Of a stretch of 63,175 bases of DNA, positions 1 to 7,478 are shown in pieces; the stretch's first letter is position 1, and every line of letters starts with the position of its first letter. This DNA comes from Actinotignum sanguinis (GTDB taxonomy: Bacteria; Actinomycetota; Actinomycetes; Actinomycetales; Actinomycetaceae). Made by a program: the position numbers and the translations under genes. The stretch spans positions 1 through 63,175 of the forward strand of contig NZ_QDIE01000008.1 of assembly GCF_003957255.1 (NCBI RefSeq). Reading direction: 5' to 3'. The notes under the pieces were generated by a model. The model was not told the origin of the DNA. It saw only the letters and a list, made by a program, of their open reading frames with translations, and ran no database searches.

Positions 1-122
1 GGATAACCCAGTTCTAGGACTGTTTGCCTTAGAGAGCCAAGCTTTTCCAGGATGGCGAGAGCTCTTTGCTTGTCTTTGGCGGAGTACCTGATCCCGTTTG
101 CAACTCCCGGTTTCTTATTCAT
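1..122 (-). mobile_element. IS3-family transposase OrfA, N-terminus (cut by window edge)
   Basis: The visible 40 codons begin MNKKPGVANGIRYSAKDKQR and run to an L-G-Y tripeptide at the edge. The pattern YSxxDxxxAxxxLxxLGSLxxTVxELGY is that of the N-terminal helix-turn-helix of IS3-group OrfA proteins, which binds the element's ends. A strong ribosome binding site (AAGGAG) lies at 131-136. The ATG overlaps the stop of a small upstream ORF as ATGA. The catalytic DDE part would lie outside the window. It sits just beyond the rplL terminator, where rpoB is often found in actinobacteria. The family call rests on a short stretch, so another IS group is possible. Confidence 0.6.
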
Positions 123-253
123 TGAACTATCTCCTTAAAAATCTCTAGGAAACCGTCCGCACCCCCTTTCTTAAAGTAGTTGCCGTTGCACTTTGTGAGT
201 GGGCAGGCCGCGCTCTCGGCGATGTCGAGAACTTCACGCGGAAGCGCATACAC
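119..253 (-). CDS. Small 44-aa ORF coupled to the IS3-type transposase
   Basis: From a GTG at 251-253 a 44-residue frame runs to a TGA that overlaps the transposase ATG (ATGA). The product looks protein-like: it starts MYALPREVLDIAESAAC and ends FLEIFKEIVQ, with a C-x4-C pair. No good ribosome binding site is visible before the GTG, and a 15-bp palindrome (256-287) lies immediately upstream. It may belong to the insertion element or be the C-terminal remnant of a gene broken by the insertion. I do not recognise the family. Confidence 0.4.
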   Translation of the reverse strand: MYALPREVLDIAESAACPLTKCNGNYFKKGGADGFLEIFKEIVQ

Positions 254-255
254 AA

Positions 256-287
256 ACAAGCGGATACGCCGGGGCGTATCCGCTTGT
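256..287. repeat. Perfect 15-bp inverted repeat (hairpin)
   Basis: Arms 256-270 and 273-287 pair perfectly around a 2-nt loop (ACAAGCGGATACGCC and its complement). It lies between the rplL terminator and the IS-linked ORF. It could be a second terminator of the rplJL operon or a structure at the IS boundary. Confidence 0.7.
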
Positions 288-293
288 AAAACG

Positions 294-320
294 GGGGCGC
301 GAGCACAAAGCTCGCGCCCC
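294..320 (-). terminator. Intrinsic terminator of rplJ-rplL
   Basis: An 11-bp GC-rich stem (294-304 with 310-320, 5-nt loop) lies about 50 bp after the rplL stop. On the minus strand it is followed by CG and then a TTTT run, as expected of a Rho-independent terminator. Confidence 0.8.
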
Positions 321-367
321 GCCGGCTAATTGCTCAGCCGATAAGCCGAATGACTCGGCGTGCCGTG

Positions 368-757
368 TTACTTGAGGGTAACGGTGGCGCCGGCGCCCTC
401 GAGGGCTTCCTTGGCCTTGTCGGCGGTATCCTTGTCCACACCTTCGAGGACGGCCTTGGGGGCCGAGTCCACGAGGTCCTTGGCTTCCTTGAGGCCGAGG
501 GAGGTGAGGGCGCGGACTTCCTTGATGACCGCAACCTTCTTGTCGCCAGCGGCTTCGAGGACAACATCGAAGTCGGACTTTTCTTCGGCGGCGGCACCGG
601 CGTCGCCACCGGCAGCGGCCGGAGCGGCAACGGCGGCAACGGGAGCCGCGGCTTCAACGTCGAATTCCTCTTCGAACGCCTTGACAAAATCGTTGAGCTC
701 AACGAGGGTGAGCTCCTTGAAAGCTGCAATGAGCTCTTCGGTCGAGAGCTTAGCCAT
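368..757 (-). CDS. rplL: 50S ribosomal protein L7/L12
   Basis: This 129-aa protein forms the dimers of the ribosomal stalk that recruit translation GTPases. The start [20 protein letters not shown] is the N-terminal dimerisation domain. An Ala/Gly-rich hinge follows at about residues 36-58. The C-terminal factor-binding domain (KSDFDVVL, then [13 protein letters not shown]) ends in VTLK. Length and all landmarks are normal. It is the second gene of the rplJ-rplL unit, 176 bp after rplJ, and is followed by an intrinsic terminator. A GAAAGGA-type ribosome binding site precedes the ATG. Confidence 0.98.
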   Translation of the reverse strand: MAKLSTEELIAAFKELTLVELNDFVKAFEEEFDVEAAAPVAAVAAPAAAGGDAGAAAEEKSDFDVVLEAAGDKKVAVIKEVRALTSLGLKEAKDLVDSAPKAVLEGVDKDTADKAKEALEGAGATVTLK

Positions 758-884
758 GATGGCCTTCCTTTCCGCTCTAGCGAGCAGATCTCTATCTGGC
801 CGGCAAACTTACCTGGCCGGCAGATCTAACTGGGTGCGCGGCTGAGGGCCGCTCCGCGACGCGTATGCCGAGCCGCGAAAACTC

Positions 885-921
885 CGAGATATTCGTGATA
901 TCCGATATCCGGAATATCTCG
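885..921 (-). other. rplJ-rplL intergenic hairpin
   Basis: A perfect 10-bp stem (885-894, CGAGATATTC, with 912-921) closes a 17-nt loop that itself carries repeated GATATC-like sequence. It lies a few bases after the rplJ stop in the 176-bp gap before rplL. It has no U-tract, so it is more likely an mRNA processing or stability element than a terminator. L12 is needed in multiple copies per ribosome, so separate control of rplL is plausible; this is inference. Confidence 0.5.
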
Positions 922-933
922 AGGTGGAAGTGG

Positions 934-1455
934 CTACGCAGCCGCTTCCTGCTTGGCGCGCAAGGCGTCGATGGTGCGAACGGCCTTGGTGGCCGGCGCG
1001 TTGAGTACGTACGCTGCCTGGTACATGAGCGCCTTGAGAACACCGGCGGACTTGGCCAGCAGGACTTCGCGGGATTCGAGTTCCGCGAGCTGCTTGACGT
1101 CGTCTGCGGACAGCTGAGCGCCGTCCATCACGCCGCCCTTGAGGATAAGGGCTTCGTTCTCCTTGGCGAAGGTCTTGAGAGCCTTCGCTGCTTCCGGAGC
1201 TTCACCGGTAACGAAAGCAACGGCGGTCGGACCCTGGAAGGTCCCCTCCGCTACCTCGATTCCGGCCTGCTTCGCGGCGATATCAAGAAGAGTGTTCTTG
1301 GCGACCTTGTAGACAGCTCCACCCTGGAACGACCGGCGCAGATCTTTCATCTGGCCGACCGTCAGGCCACGGTACTCAGTAAACAGCACAGCGGTGGAGT
1401 TCTCGAAGAGCTCCTTGAGTTCCGCAATCGCTGCAGACTTATCGGTCCGTGCCAT
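934..1455 (-). CDS. rplJ: 50S ribosomal protein L10
   Basis: The 173-aa product anchors L7/L12 dimers to the ribosome and represses its own operon by binding the leader RNA. The sequence MARTDKSAAIAELKELFE, then TEYRGLTVGQMKDLRR and YKVAKNTLL, is standard L10. The helical C-terminus that binds L12 includes YQAAYVLNAPA. The ATG at 1453-1455 was chosen over an in-frame start 12 codons upstream because GGAGG lies directly before it and homologues start with MA(R/K). Its upstream region holds an L10 leader. Confidence 0.97.
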   Translation of the reverse strand: MARTDKSAAIAELKELFENSTAVLFTEYRGLTVGQMKDLRRSFQGGAVYKVAKNTLLDIAAKQAGIEVAEGTFQGPTAVAFVTGEAPEAAKALKTFAKENEALILKGGVMDGAQLSADDVKQLAELESREVLLAKSAGVLKALMYQAAYVLNAPATKAVRTIDALRAKQEAAA

Positions 1456-1624
1456 GGGGCCTCCTTCCGGTCTTACCCGCAGGATCGGCAACGAAAAAGC
1501 CCCGCGCGGTAAGGCACGGGGCTTGGATGACCTGCCGTGAGCACGGCAACATTCAGCTCTGTTCTTACCTGCGCTGGCCTCGCGGTGCGAGTTTGATCCC
1601 GTTGGAACCTGCGGTCTTTGGCAT
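1456..1624 (-). ncRNA. L10 leader (ribosomal protein autoregulatory RNA)
   Basis: The minus strand between the promoter and rplJ carries the actinobacterial L10-leader signature. CCAAAGACCGCAGGTT is followed downstream by GCGCAGGTAAGAACAGAGC, the two sides of the kink-turn region bound by L10(L12)4. A terminator-like stem (1498-1504 with 1517-1523, AGCCCCG/CGGGGCT) followed by TTTTTCG lies just before the rplJ ribosome binding site. Known family behaviour is that excess L10 binds the RNA and reduces rplJL expression. The terminator-like stem suggests attenuation as a second layer here. Confidence 0.85.
1498..1523 (-). terminator. Attenuator-like hairpin in the L10 leader
   Basis: A 7-bp GC stem at 1498-1504/1517-1523 is followed on the minus strand by a TTTTT run, about 45 nt before the rplJ ATG. 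Its position inside the leader suggests conditional rather than constitutive termination. Confidence 0.6.
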
Positions 1625-1629
1625 CGGTT

Positions 1630-1658
1630 AGTCTATCTTTTTCGCGCGGCCACGCCAA
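1630..1658 (-). promoter_or_regulatory. Predicted sigma70-type promoter of the L10 leader/rplJL
   Basis: On the minus strand TTGGCG (1653-1658) and TAGACT (1630-1635) are separated by exactly 17 bp, placing the start of transcription at about 1622-1624. That is just before the conserved leader sequence CCAAAGACC. Confidence 0.55.
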
Positions 1659-1712
1659 GGCCGAGTAGCGTGGCTTGCCTCACGGGTGCAGCCGGGAGGT
1701 ACGACGGCGCAG

Positions 1713-3044
1713 CTAGGCCCATACCGGCCCAGCGAGCATACACAGGTAACCCAGCGCCCCCGCACCCATGAGCACACCGCGCCAGATAGGCCGGTCAGCG
1801 AGGTGGGCGATGGCGGCTAGAGCCCCAGCCACATTGGCGATTCCGTAGCGGCGCGGAATGGAACGGAAATACAGGCCACCGTTGATAATTTCCCGCACCT
1901 GGACCACCACTCCGACGATGAGGGGCCCGGTAGCGCCCAAAAGCCCGAGAACCCGCCCGCGCACCGAACGCAACCCCAGCACCAGGGCAAGCAGCGGGCC
2001 AGCCAGCAATATCAGGTAGGCAGCCGTCCCCCAGATTTGGGTGGGAGCGGAGATGAGCTCCGGGGAGAAGTGATACTTCGCTCCCGGATTAGTCAGGCCA
2101 TAGGGATTGAGGAGGCTGAGAAGCAAGGTTCCGGTGCTAGCCTCACTGACCGGGGAGGTGGAAATCGCGTTAATAGCGGGCACATACCCCTCCGGAGTTC
2201 GTGCGCCCTGGATTGCATCCCAGCCCAGGTAGCAGGCCGCCACCGTGAGGATCTGAGTACCGAGCAACACCGCGAGGGGCCGCCGCTCCGCGCGCCCGAA
2301 TCCGGCCACTCGCGGCCAGCAGATAGCAAGCGCGACAGGTACCAGCACGGCCAGAATTCCGGTAACGGAAATGACTCGGGAAAGGCAAATAGCTGCGGTT
2401 ATAAGCGCGGGCAGCACCCAGCCGGTCTTTTTACCCACCATGATGCGCGCGCTCAGCCAGACCGCGGCCGCACCGGCCAGCGGACCAACGGCATCGTTAT
2501 GCACCATGGTGGCACTTGCCGCCACCGAGGGCACTGCCAGGAAGAAAAGCGCCGCGGCGAAGGACACCGCCGGGCTCAACCGCCACGCGCGCAGCGCGGC
2601 ATAGAAGAGCCCCACGCCGACAGCCACCAGCACGGCCGAACCCAGGCGCGCCCCCGTGAGAAAGCTCAGTCCCGCCATACCGGCCAGGCGTGCGATGGCG
2701 CCGTCGACCAAAAAATACAGCGGCGGGTGGAAAGCATTGTAGTTTTCCGCACGATAGGGCCACTCCGCGGGGGCCACCTGATCCCATGCCGCGCAGGGAG
2801 GCGGGGTGATGGCCGTGCCCGCCGGGGCGTGACAGGCCCAAGCTTGACGTGCCTGCGCGGCCATCACATCCCCGGGAGCGGGAATGCTGCCGTGGGAGGC
2901 TTTGAGGGAGTAGTCCAGGTAGGTCCACTCCCCCACGGGATTGATGGACGGGTTGTGCGCGAAGGCCCAGGCCGCCCACCCCAGGCAGAGCGCCATGAGG
3001 AGGCAGGCGAGCAATGTGTCACGTACACGCGGATGGGAAGTCAC
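1713..3044 (-). CDS. Polytopic membrane protein, DUF2142/GT-C-like
   Basis: This is a 443-aa integral membrane protein with a start-transfer helix at about residues 10-30, a large extracytoplasmic loop (about 31-115) and roughly ten further hydrophobic segments. The loop ends in the pattern YNAFHPPLYFLVDGAIARL. That resembles the NYPPLYYxLTH element of the DUF2142-type proteins later in this window, and especially the 53.7-kb protein (SPVYYFLTAWLAKP). DUF2142 proteins are thought to act in surface glycan assembly, possibly as polyprenol-sugar-dependent transferases, but no reaction is proven. The GTG start at 3042-3044 has no clear ribosome binding site. It stands alone between the rplKA terminator and the L10 leader, splitting two usually adjacent ribosomal protein operons. 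Confidence 0.6.
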   Translation of the reverse strand: MTSHPRVRDTLLACLLMALCLGWAAWAFAHNPSINPVGEWTYLDYSLKASHGSIPAPGDVMAAQARQAWACHAPAGTAITPPPCAAWDQVAPAEWPYRAENYNAFHPPLYFLVDGAIARLAGMAGLSFLTGARLGSAVLVAVGVGLFYAALRAWRLSPAVSFAAALFFLAVPSVAASATMVHNDAVGPLAGAAAVWLSARIMVGKKTGWVLPALITAAICLSRVISVTGILAVLVPVALAICWPRVAGFGRAERRPLAVLLGTQILTVAACYLGWDAIQGARTPEGYVPAINAISTSPVSEASTGTLLLSLLNPYGLTNPGAKYHFSPELISAPTQIWGTAAYLILLAGPLLALVLGLRSVRGRVLGLLGATGPLIVGVVVQVREIINGGLYFRSIPRRYGIANVAGALAAIAHLADRPIWRGVLMGAGALGYLCMLAGPVWA

Positions 3045-3080
3045 GGCTCTAGCCTAAAGCACGGTTACGACAAGAAAAAA

Positions 3081-3120
3081 CGCGAAAGGCGGAGCCCCCT
3101 GAGGATCCCCGCCTTTCGCG
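3081..3120 (-). terminator. Intrinsic terminator of the secE-nusG-rplKA unit
   Basis: A 12-bp perfect stem (3081-3092 with 3109-3120, CGCGAAAGGCGG) lies 34 bp after the rplA stop and is followed on the minus strand by TTTTTT. Confidence 0.85.
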
Positions 3121-3153
3121 CTACAGCATTACTGCCGAGCCCGCAGCTCTACC

Positions 3154-3855
3154 TTAGGCTTCGGCGCGAGTCTTGGCAGCGTCAATCGGAATACCCGGGC
3201 CCATCGTGGTGGACACGGTGGCCTTGAGAATGTAGCGGCCCTTCGAGGAGGACGGCTTGAGACGCATGATCTCTTCGTAAGCGGCAGCGTAGTTCTCCAG
3301 GAGCTGCTGCTCGGTGAAGGAGGTGTTGCCGATGATGAAGGGCAGGTTGGAGTTCTTGTCCACGCGGAATTCGATACGGCCGCCCTTAATATCGCTGACA
3401 GCCTTCGCCACGTCCATGGTAACGGTGCCGGTCTTGGGGTTCGGCATGAGACCACGGGGGCCGAGCACGCGACCGAGGCGACCGACCTTGCCCATCATAT
3501 CCGGGGTGGCCACAGCCGAATCGAAATCGGTCCAGCCGCCGGCAACGCGTTCAATGAGTTCGTCGCTGCCAACTTCGTCCGCGCCAGCTTCGATCGCCTG
3601 CTGGGCCCGCTCGCCCTGGGCGAAGACGATCACCCGGGCGGTCTTGCCGGTGCCATTGGGCAGGCTCACGGTACCGCGAACCATCTGATCCGCCTTACGC
3701 GGATCCACGCCGAGACGGAACACAACCTCAACGGTTGCGTCAAACTTCGTCACCGACGTTTCCTTCGCGAGGCGCATTGCCTCCGCGGGGGTGTAGAGCA
3801 CGCCGTCCGCAATCTTTTCTGCTGCGGCGCGGTATGCCTTCGAGCGCTTTGCCAT
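3154..3855 (-). CDS. rplA: 50S ribosomal protein L1
   Basis: This 233-aa protein builds the L1 stalk, binding 23S rRNA helices 76-78 and moving deacylated tRNA out of the E site. It starts [15 protein letters not shown] and contains [20 protein letters not shown] and the conserved [20 protein letters not shown] segment. The ATG at 3853-3855 was preferred over an in-frame start 18 codons upstream because it has an AAAGGAGAAG ribosome binding site and matches the family N-terminus. It follows rplK after 179 bp and ends at a strong terminator. Confidence 0.98.
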   Translation of the reverse strand: MAKRSKAYRAAAEKIADGVLYTPAEAMRLAKETSVTKFDATVEVVFRLGVDPRKADQMVRGTVSLPNGTGKTARVIVFAQGERAQQAIEAGADEVGSDELIERVAGGWTDFDSAVATPDMMGKVGRLGRVLGPRGLMPNPKTGTVTMDVAKAVSDIKGGRIEFRVDKNSNLPFIIGNTSFTEQQLLENYAAAYEEIMRLKPSSSKGRYILKATVSTTMGPGIPIDAAKTRAEA

Positions 3856-4034
3856 TTCTGCTTCTCCTTTAGTGCAGGTGTGGTCAACGAGCCTGCGTGG
3901 CCCTTCCACGGTTCCGCGCGGGAACCTGCAGACGCTGAGAGCGCGGTTGCTCGATGCTCTCAGGTCCGGTTAAGTTGTGGTCTCGGTTCGTGGTGGAACG
4001 ACGGCGCCGCCCCGCCAACAACTCAGCTATCTAT

Positions 4035-4469
4035 TTAGATAGCGTCCGAGGTGATGCCCATGGAGCGGGCGGTGCCGGCAATGATGCGGGCGGCGTTATC
4101 AATGTCATTCGCATTGAGATCCGGCTCCTTGATCTTCGCGATTTCGCGAAGCTGATCAGCCGTGAGGTGCCCAACCTTCTGGGTGTGCGGAGTGGGAGAA
4201 CCCTTCTGCACCCCGGCAGCCTTCTTAATGAGCTGCGCCGCCGGCGGGGTCTTGAGAACGAAATCAAATGTGCGGTCCTCGTAGACGGTGATTTCCACCG
4301 GGACGATGTTTCCGCGCTGGGATTCGGTCGCGGCGTTGTACGCCTTCGTGAACTCAACAATGTTCACGCCGTGCTGACCGAGAGCCGGACCAACCGGCGG
4401 GGCCGGGGTGGCCTGGCCGGCAGGAATCTGTAGCTTAATGAAGCCTGCAACCTTCTTCTTCGGTGCCAT
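4035..4469 (-). CDS. rplK: 50S ribosomal protein L11
   Basis: The 144-aa L11 binds the GTPase-associated region of 23S rRNA and contacts elongation factors; thiopeptides act at this site. Standard landmarks are [20 protein letters not shown], the proline-rich [16 protein letters not shown] linker-proximal segment, and the C-terminal rRNA-binding domain ending [13 protein letters not shown]. Length is normal (141-144). An AAAAGGA ribosome binding site precedes the ATG at 4467-4469, which rules out the longer frame. A GCCGTCGC/GCGACGGC hairpin (4494-4517) stands 25 nt upstream of the start. Confidence 0.98.
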   Translation of the reverse strand: MAPKKKVAGFIKLQIPAGQATPAPPVGPALGQHGVNIVEFTKAYNAATESQRGNIVPVEITVYEDRTFDFVLKTPPAAQLIKKAAGVQKGSPTPHTQKVGHLTADQLREIAKIKEPDLNANDIDNAARIIAGTARSMGITSDAI

Positions 4470-4493
4470 ATCTGGTCCTTTTCTCATTGAACA

Positions 4494-4517
4494 GCCGTCG
4501 CAATGGCTAGCGACGGC
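4494..4517 (-). other. Hairpin in the rplK 5' region
   Basis: A perfect 8-bp stem (4494-4501 with 4510-4517) with an 8-nt loop lies in the 222-bp nusG-rplK gap, just upstream of the rplK ribosome binding site. L1 represses rplKA by binding leader RNA in well-studied bacteria; whether this hairpin is such a site cannot be decided here. Confidence 0.4.
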
Positions 4518-4691
4518 ACGCCTATCTATATTACGGGAAAGTGAGCGATGCACAAAGCCCCGCCCGTGTGAGACACACCGCGGAGCTTATGCAAAATGAC
4601 GCGCGATACGTGCAGGTTTTCTCAAAACGGGCACGCCTATACGCACTCACGAGTATAAAAGTACGACGACGGCGCAGCGGCCACGAGGGCG

Positions 4692-5567
4692 TTAGTCTTC
4701 CTTGCGCACCTGGGCGAAGGAGAGCTCCACCGGAGTTTCCTGGCCGACGAGGGTCATCATAACGGTGAGGCGCTGGTTTTCGGCGTCGATCTCCGAAACG
4801 GTAGCCGGCATCCCGGCCCACGGTTCGGCGGTGAGGGTAACCGGATCGCCCACCTCGAAGGGAGCGATGGTTTCCGGGGCCGCGCCGGTGGGCAGGCCCG
4901 CCGCGCGTGCTTCGTCCGCCGCGGCGGCTTCCACCACGGGAGTCAGCATGGTGACAACCTCATCAAAGGTGAGGGCCACCGGGGTACGACCATTGCCCAC
5001 GAATCCGGTGACGCCGTTGGTGGACTGCACCACGCGCCAGGAATCATCGGTGAGATTCATGCGAATAAGCACGTAACCGGGCATGCGCACTCGGGACACG
5101 AGCTTGCGCTGCCCGCGGCGCACTTCGAAGACTTCTTCCATGGGGACTTCGATCTGGAAGATGTAGTCCTCCATGTTCATGGAGACGAGACGGACTTCCA
5201 AGTCCTGCTTGACGCGCTTTTCGTAACCGGAGTACGTATGGAGCACGTACCAGCGGCCTTCCAGGCCCTTAAGCTTGGCTCGCACCTCTTCTTCGGTGAC
5301 GATGCCGTCCTTCTTCTTGTCCTTCTTGGAAGAACGGGGAGCGGCATCCGCGGCGGGTGCAGGGGCCTCAGTTTCGGAGGACTCGCCAGTTTCCGCAGCG
5401 GCTCCGGGAGCTTCTTCAAGAGTGGCACCGGCGGTTTCTTCCGCGGCTACAGCTTCCGAGGTGGTGGTATCGGTGAGGGAATCCGCGCTGGGAGCAGCCT
5501 CCGCAGCAGGCGCGGTGGCACCCGGTTCCATAAAAAGATCGCCGTGTTCGGTAACGTTCTCAGACAC
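4692..5567 (-). CDS. nusG: Transcription termination/antitermination factor NusG
   Basis: NusG (291 aa) binds RNA polymerase and couples it to Rho or the ribosome. The first 80 residues are a low-complexity Ala/Glu/Pro-rich acidic extension, followed by a lysine patch SKKDKKKDG. The NGN domain starts at GRWYVLHTYSGYEKRVKQDL (about 104). The C-terminal KOW domain includes FEVGDPVTLTAEPWAGM. Such acidic extensions are common in actinobacterial NusG. It lies downstream of secE (42 bp gap) and upstream of rplK, the classic secE-nusG-rplKA order. Confidence 0.96.
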   Translation of the reverse strand: MSENVTEHGDLFMEPGATAPAAEAAPSADSLTDTTTSEAVAAEETAGATLEEAPGAAAETGESSETEAPAPAADAAPRSSKKDKKKDGIVTEEEVRAKLKGLEGRWYVLHTYSGYEKRVKQDLEVRLVSMNMEDYIFQIEVPMEEVFEVRRGQRKLVSRVRMPGYVLIRMNLTDDSWRVVQSTNGVTGFVGNGRTPVALTFDEVVTMLTPVVEAAAADEARAAGLPTGAAPETIAPFEVGDPVTLTAEPWAGMPATVSEIDAENQRLTVMMTLVGQETPVELSFAQVRKED

Positions 5568-5609
5568 GCTGTTCCCTCACTGTTCTTGGGGCCGGCCCTG
5601 GTTCTGGAC

Positions 5610-5849
5610 CTACCCGAAGATCCAGACGGTGGCGCGACCGAAAATAAGATCGAAGATTCCGATAAAGACCATCACGGCGAGAATGAAGAGCACCACCGTG
5701 GTGAACAGCTGCCCCAGTTCCTCCCGGGAGGGGCGCTGGACGCGCTTCAATTCACCGAAGATTTCGTGGAAGAACTGCGCGAGCCGGGCAAAGAAACCCT
5801 TCTTCTCCGCAGCGCCCTTGGAGGACTTGGATGCTGCAACTTCCTTCAC
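5610..5849 (-). CDS. secE: Preprotein translocase subunit SecE
   Basis: SecE is the single-span clamp of the SecYEG channel. The 79-aa product has a lysine/alanine-rich N-terminus, an amphipathic helix (FFHEIFGELKRVQRPSREEL) that lies on the membrane, and one transmembrane helix (LFTTVVLFILAVMVFIGIFDLIF). GTG at 5847-5849 was preferred because AGGAAAAGGA lies at the right distance upstream; a TTG nine codons earlier is possible but has no site. It is cotranscribed with the upstream tRNA-Trp and the downstream nusG, as in many actinobacteria. Confidence 0.93.
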   Translation of the reverse strand: MKEVAASKSSKGAAEKKGFFARLAQFFHEIFGELKRVQRPSREELGQLFTTVVLFILAVMVFIGIFDLIFGRATVWIFG

Positions 5850-5904
5850 AGTGCGTCCTTTTCCTCGTCGTAACAATGCCCCGTCAGTATTGGCGGGGCA
5901 GGAG

Positions 5905-5977
5905 CAGGGTAGGAGGGACTCGAACCCCCAACCGCCGGTTTTGGAGACCGATGCGCTACCAATTGCGCCACTACCCT
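5905..5977 (-). tRNA. tRNA-Trp (CCA)
   Basis: The cloverleaf folds completely over 73 nt. The acceptor is AGGGTAG/CTACCCT with discriminator G. The D arm is GCGC/GCGC, the anticodon stem TCGGT/ACCGG with loop CTCCAAA (anticodon CCA), and the T arm GGGGG-TTCGAGT-CCCTC. No CCA is encoded. It lies directly before secE. Confidence 0.97.
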
Positions 5978-5994
5978 AGGTTGGCAACTCCACC

Positions 5995-6000
5995 ATTATG
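5995..6000 (-). promoter_or_regulatory. Possible -10 element of tRNA-Trp/secE
   Basis: CATAAT on the minus strand lies about 18 bp upstream of the mature tRNA 5' end. No convincing -35 hexamer is seen, so this is a weak call. Confidence 0.35.
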
Positions 6001-6172
6001 CCTGAAACCGGAATGCTCCGCGAGCGCCGGCCGCCAGGTGGACGTTGGTGCATCACGACCGTAAGGCCGTCATACCCGGAATAGCATAGTCGATAACGCT
6101 CCGGACGTCCACTTCCGTCCCTGTCCTTGGAGAAAGGTCACAGCTCCATCCAGAACAGTGTTTAATGGGAGG

Positions 6173-7387
6173 GTGAGTATTACACCGACGTCGAAGACCC
6201 CGCGCCGCGTTTCTGCGCGCCTGGAAGCCCTTGCGCCCTCCGCCACTCTCGCGGTGGATGCCCGCCAGCGTGAGCTGCGGGCGGCCGGCCGCCCCATTAT
6301 TTCCTTCGGGGCCGGGGAACCGGACTTCCCCACCCCGGCTCATATCGTGGCCGCAGCGGCCGCCGCCACCGGGGATATCCGGAATCACAAGTATTCCGAT
6401 CCCAATGGCTTGCCGGAACTGCGCGAGGCGATTTGCGCCAAAGTCGCTTTCGATGCGAAGGTGCGGATTTCCCCGGGCGACGTCGTCGTTACTAACGGCG
6501 CCAAGCAAGCGAACTTTGAAGCCTGGGCGGCGCTTATCGACCCGGGCGATAACGTGCTCCTCCCCTCCCCCTACTGGGTGACCTACCCGGAAGTCATTAA
6601 GCTCTTCGGCGGTACCGTCACCGAGGTGTACGCGCCCCCGGCGCAGGGCTTCAAAGTGAGCGTGGAGCAGCTCGAAGCGGCCCGCACCGATAAAACGAAG
6701 GCGCTGCTGCTGTGCTCACCCACCAACCCCACCGGGGCGGTCTATAGCGCCGCGGAAGTGCGCGCCATCGGCGCCTGGGCCCTCGAGCACGGGATTTGGC
6801 TGGTGGTCGATGAAATTTACGAACACCTCACTTACGACGGGGTACGCACGGCCTACCCGCTGGCCGAAGTTCCCAAACTGGCCCAGCAAACCCTGGTTAT
6901 CGGTGGGGTCTCGAAGTCTTTCGCCATGACGGGGTGGCGGGTCGGCTGGCTTTACGGCCCCTCGGACGTCATCGCCGCGGTCAAACGGGTACATTCGCAT
7001 CTGACCGGGAATATCAATAATGTGGCGCAGCGTGCCACCATCGCCGCGCTCACCGGCCCGCGCGACCGCATTGAGGAGATGCGCGCGGGCTTCGCGCGGC
7101 GCCGCAGCCGCATCGTCAGCGAACTGGCCAGTATCGACGGGGTGAACGTTGCGCCCCCGGATGGTGCTTTCTATGTTTTTGCCGACGTCGCAGGCCTGCT
7201 GGGCGGGACGGGCCCCCGCCGCGCCACGAGCTCCCTGGAACTGGCCGATCAGCTTCTCAGCGATATTAATGTGGCCGCGGTGCCCGGGGAGGCTTTCGGG
7301 GTGGGCGGCTTCCTGCGCTTCTCCTACGCGCTCTCCGATGCCGAGCTGGCCGAAGGCATGGCGCGACTGCGCGAGTACTTCGCCTAA
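6173..7387 (+). CDS. PLP-dependent aminotransferase class I/II (aspartate aminotransferase-like)
   Basis: A fold-type I aminotransferase of 404 aa, in the size range of the class I gamma group (prokaryotic AspC/AspAT). It would move an amino group between an amino acid, probably aspartate or an aromatic/prephenate substrate, and 2-oxoglutarate. Landmarks are FGAGEPDFPTPAHI, the NPTG motif (CSPTNPTGAVY), the VDEIYEHLTYDG segment, the PLP-lysine region GGVSKSFAMTGWRVGW, and the C-terminal arginine in FLRFSYA. The GTG at 6173 matches the homologue start (VSITPTSKTPRRVSARL); a GTG 5 codons upstream is also possible. It is divergent from tRNA-Trp-secE and faces a strong terminator. Confidence 0.9.
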   Translation: MSITPTSKTPRRVSARLEALAPSATLAVDARQRELRAAGRPIISFGAGEPDFPTPAHIVAAAAAATGDIRNHKYSDPNGLPELREAICAKVAFDAKVRISPGDVVVTNGAKQANFEAWAALIDPGDNVLLPSPYWVTYPEVIKLFGGTVTEVYAPPAQGFKVSVEQLEAARTDKTKALLLCSPTNPTGAVYSAAEVRAIGAWALEHGIWLVVDEIYEHLTYDGVRTAYPLAEVPKLAQQTLVIGGVSKSFAMTGWRVGWLYGPSDVIAAVKRVHSHLTGNINNVAQRATIAALTGPRDRIEEMRAGFARRRSRIVSELASIDGVNVAPPDGAFYVFADVAGLLGGTGPRRATSSLELADQLLSDINVAAVPGEAFGVGGFLRFSYALSDAELAEGMARLREYFA

Positions 7388-7405
7388 CAGCCTTCTTTTC
7401 AACGC

Positions 7406-7439
7406 CTGTGGGCCGCGACGTTTCCGCCGCGGCCCACAG
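7406..7439. terminator. Bidirectional terminator
   Basis: A perfect 12-bp GC-rich stem (7406-7417, CTGTGGGCCGCG, with 7428-7439) lies between the convergent aminotransferase and phosphatase genes. It has a TGTTGTT tail on the plus side. Confidence 0.75.
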
Positions 7440-7478
7440 TGTTGTTACCCGTTAGTCAGGCAAGTTTAGCGCTGGTAT

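Noticed and set aside
2037-3227. 396-codon plus-strand frame opposite the membrane gene at 1.7-3.0 kb
   Set aside because: Arg/Gly/His-rich translation without motifs; the minus strand has clear transmembrane segments and the conserved PPLYF element.
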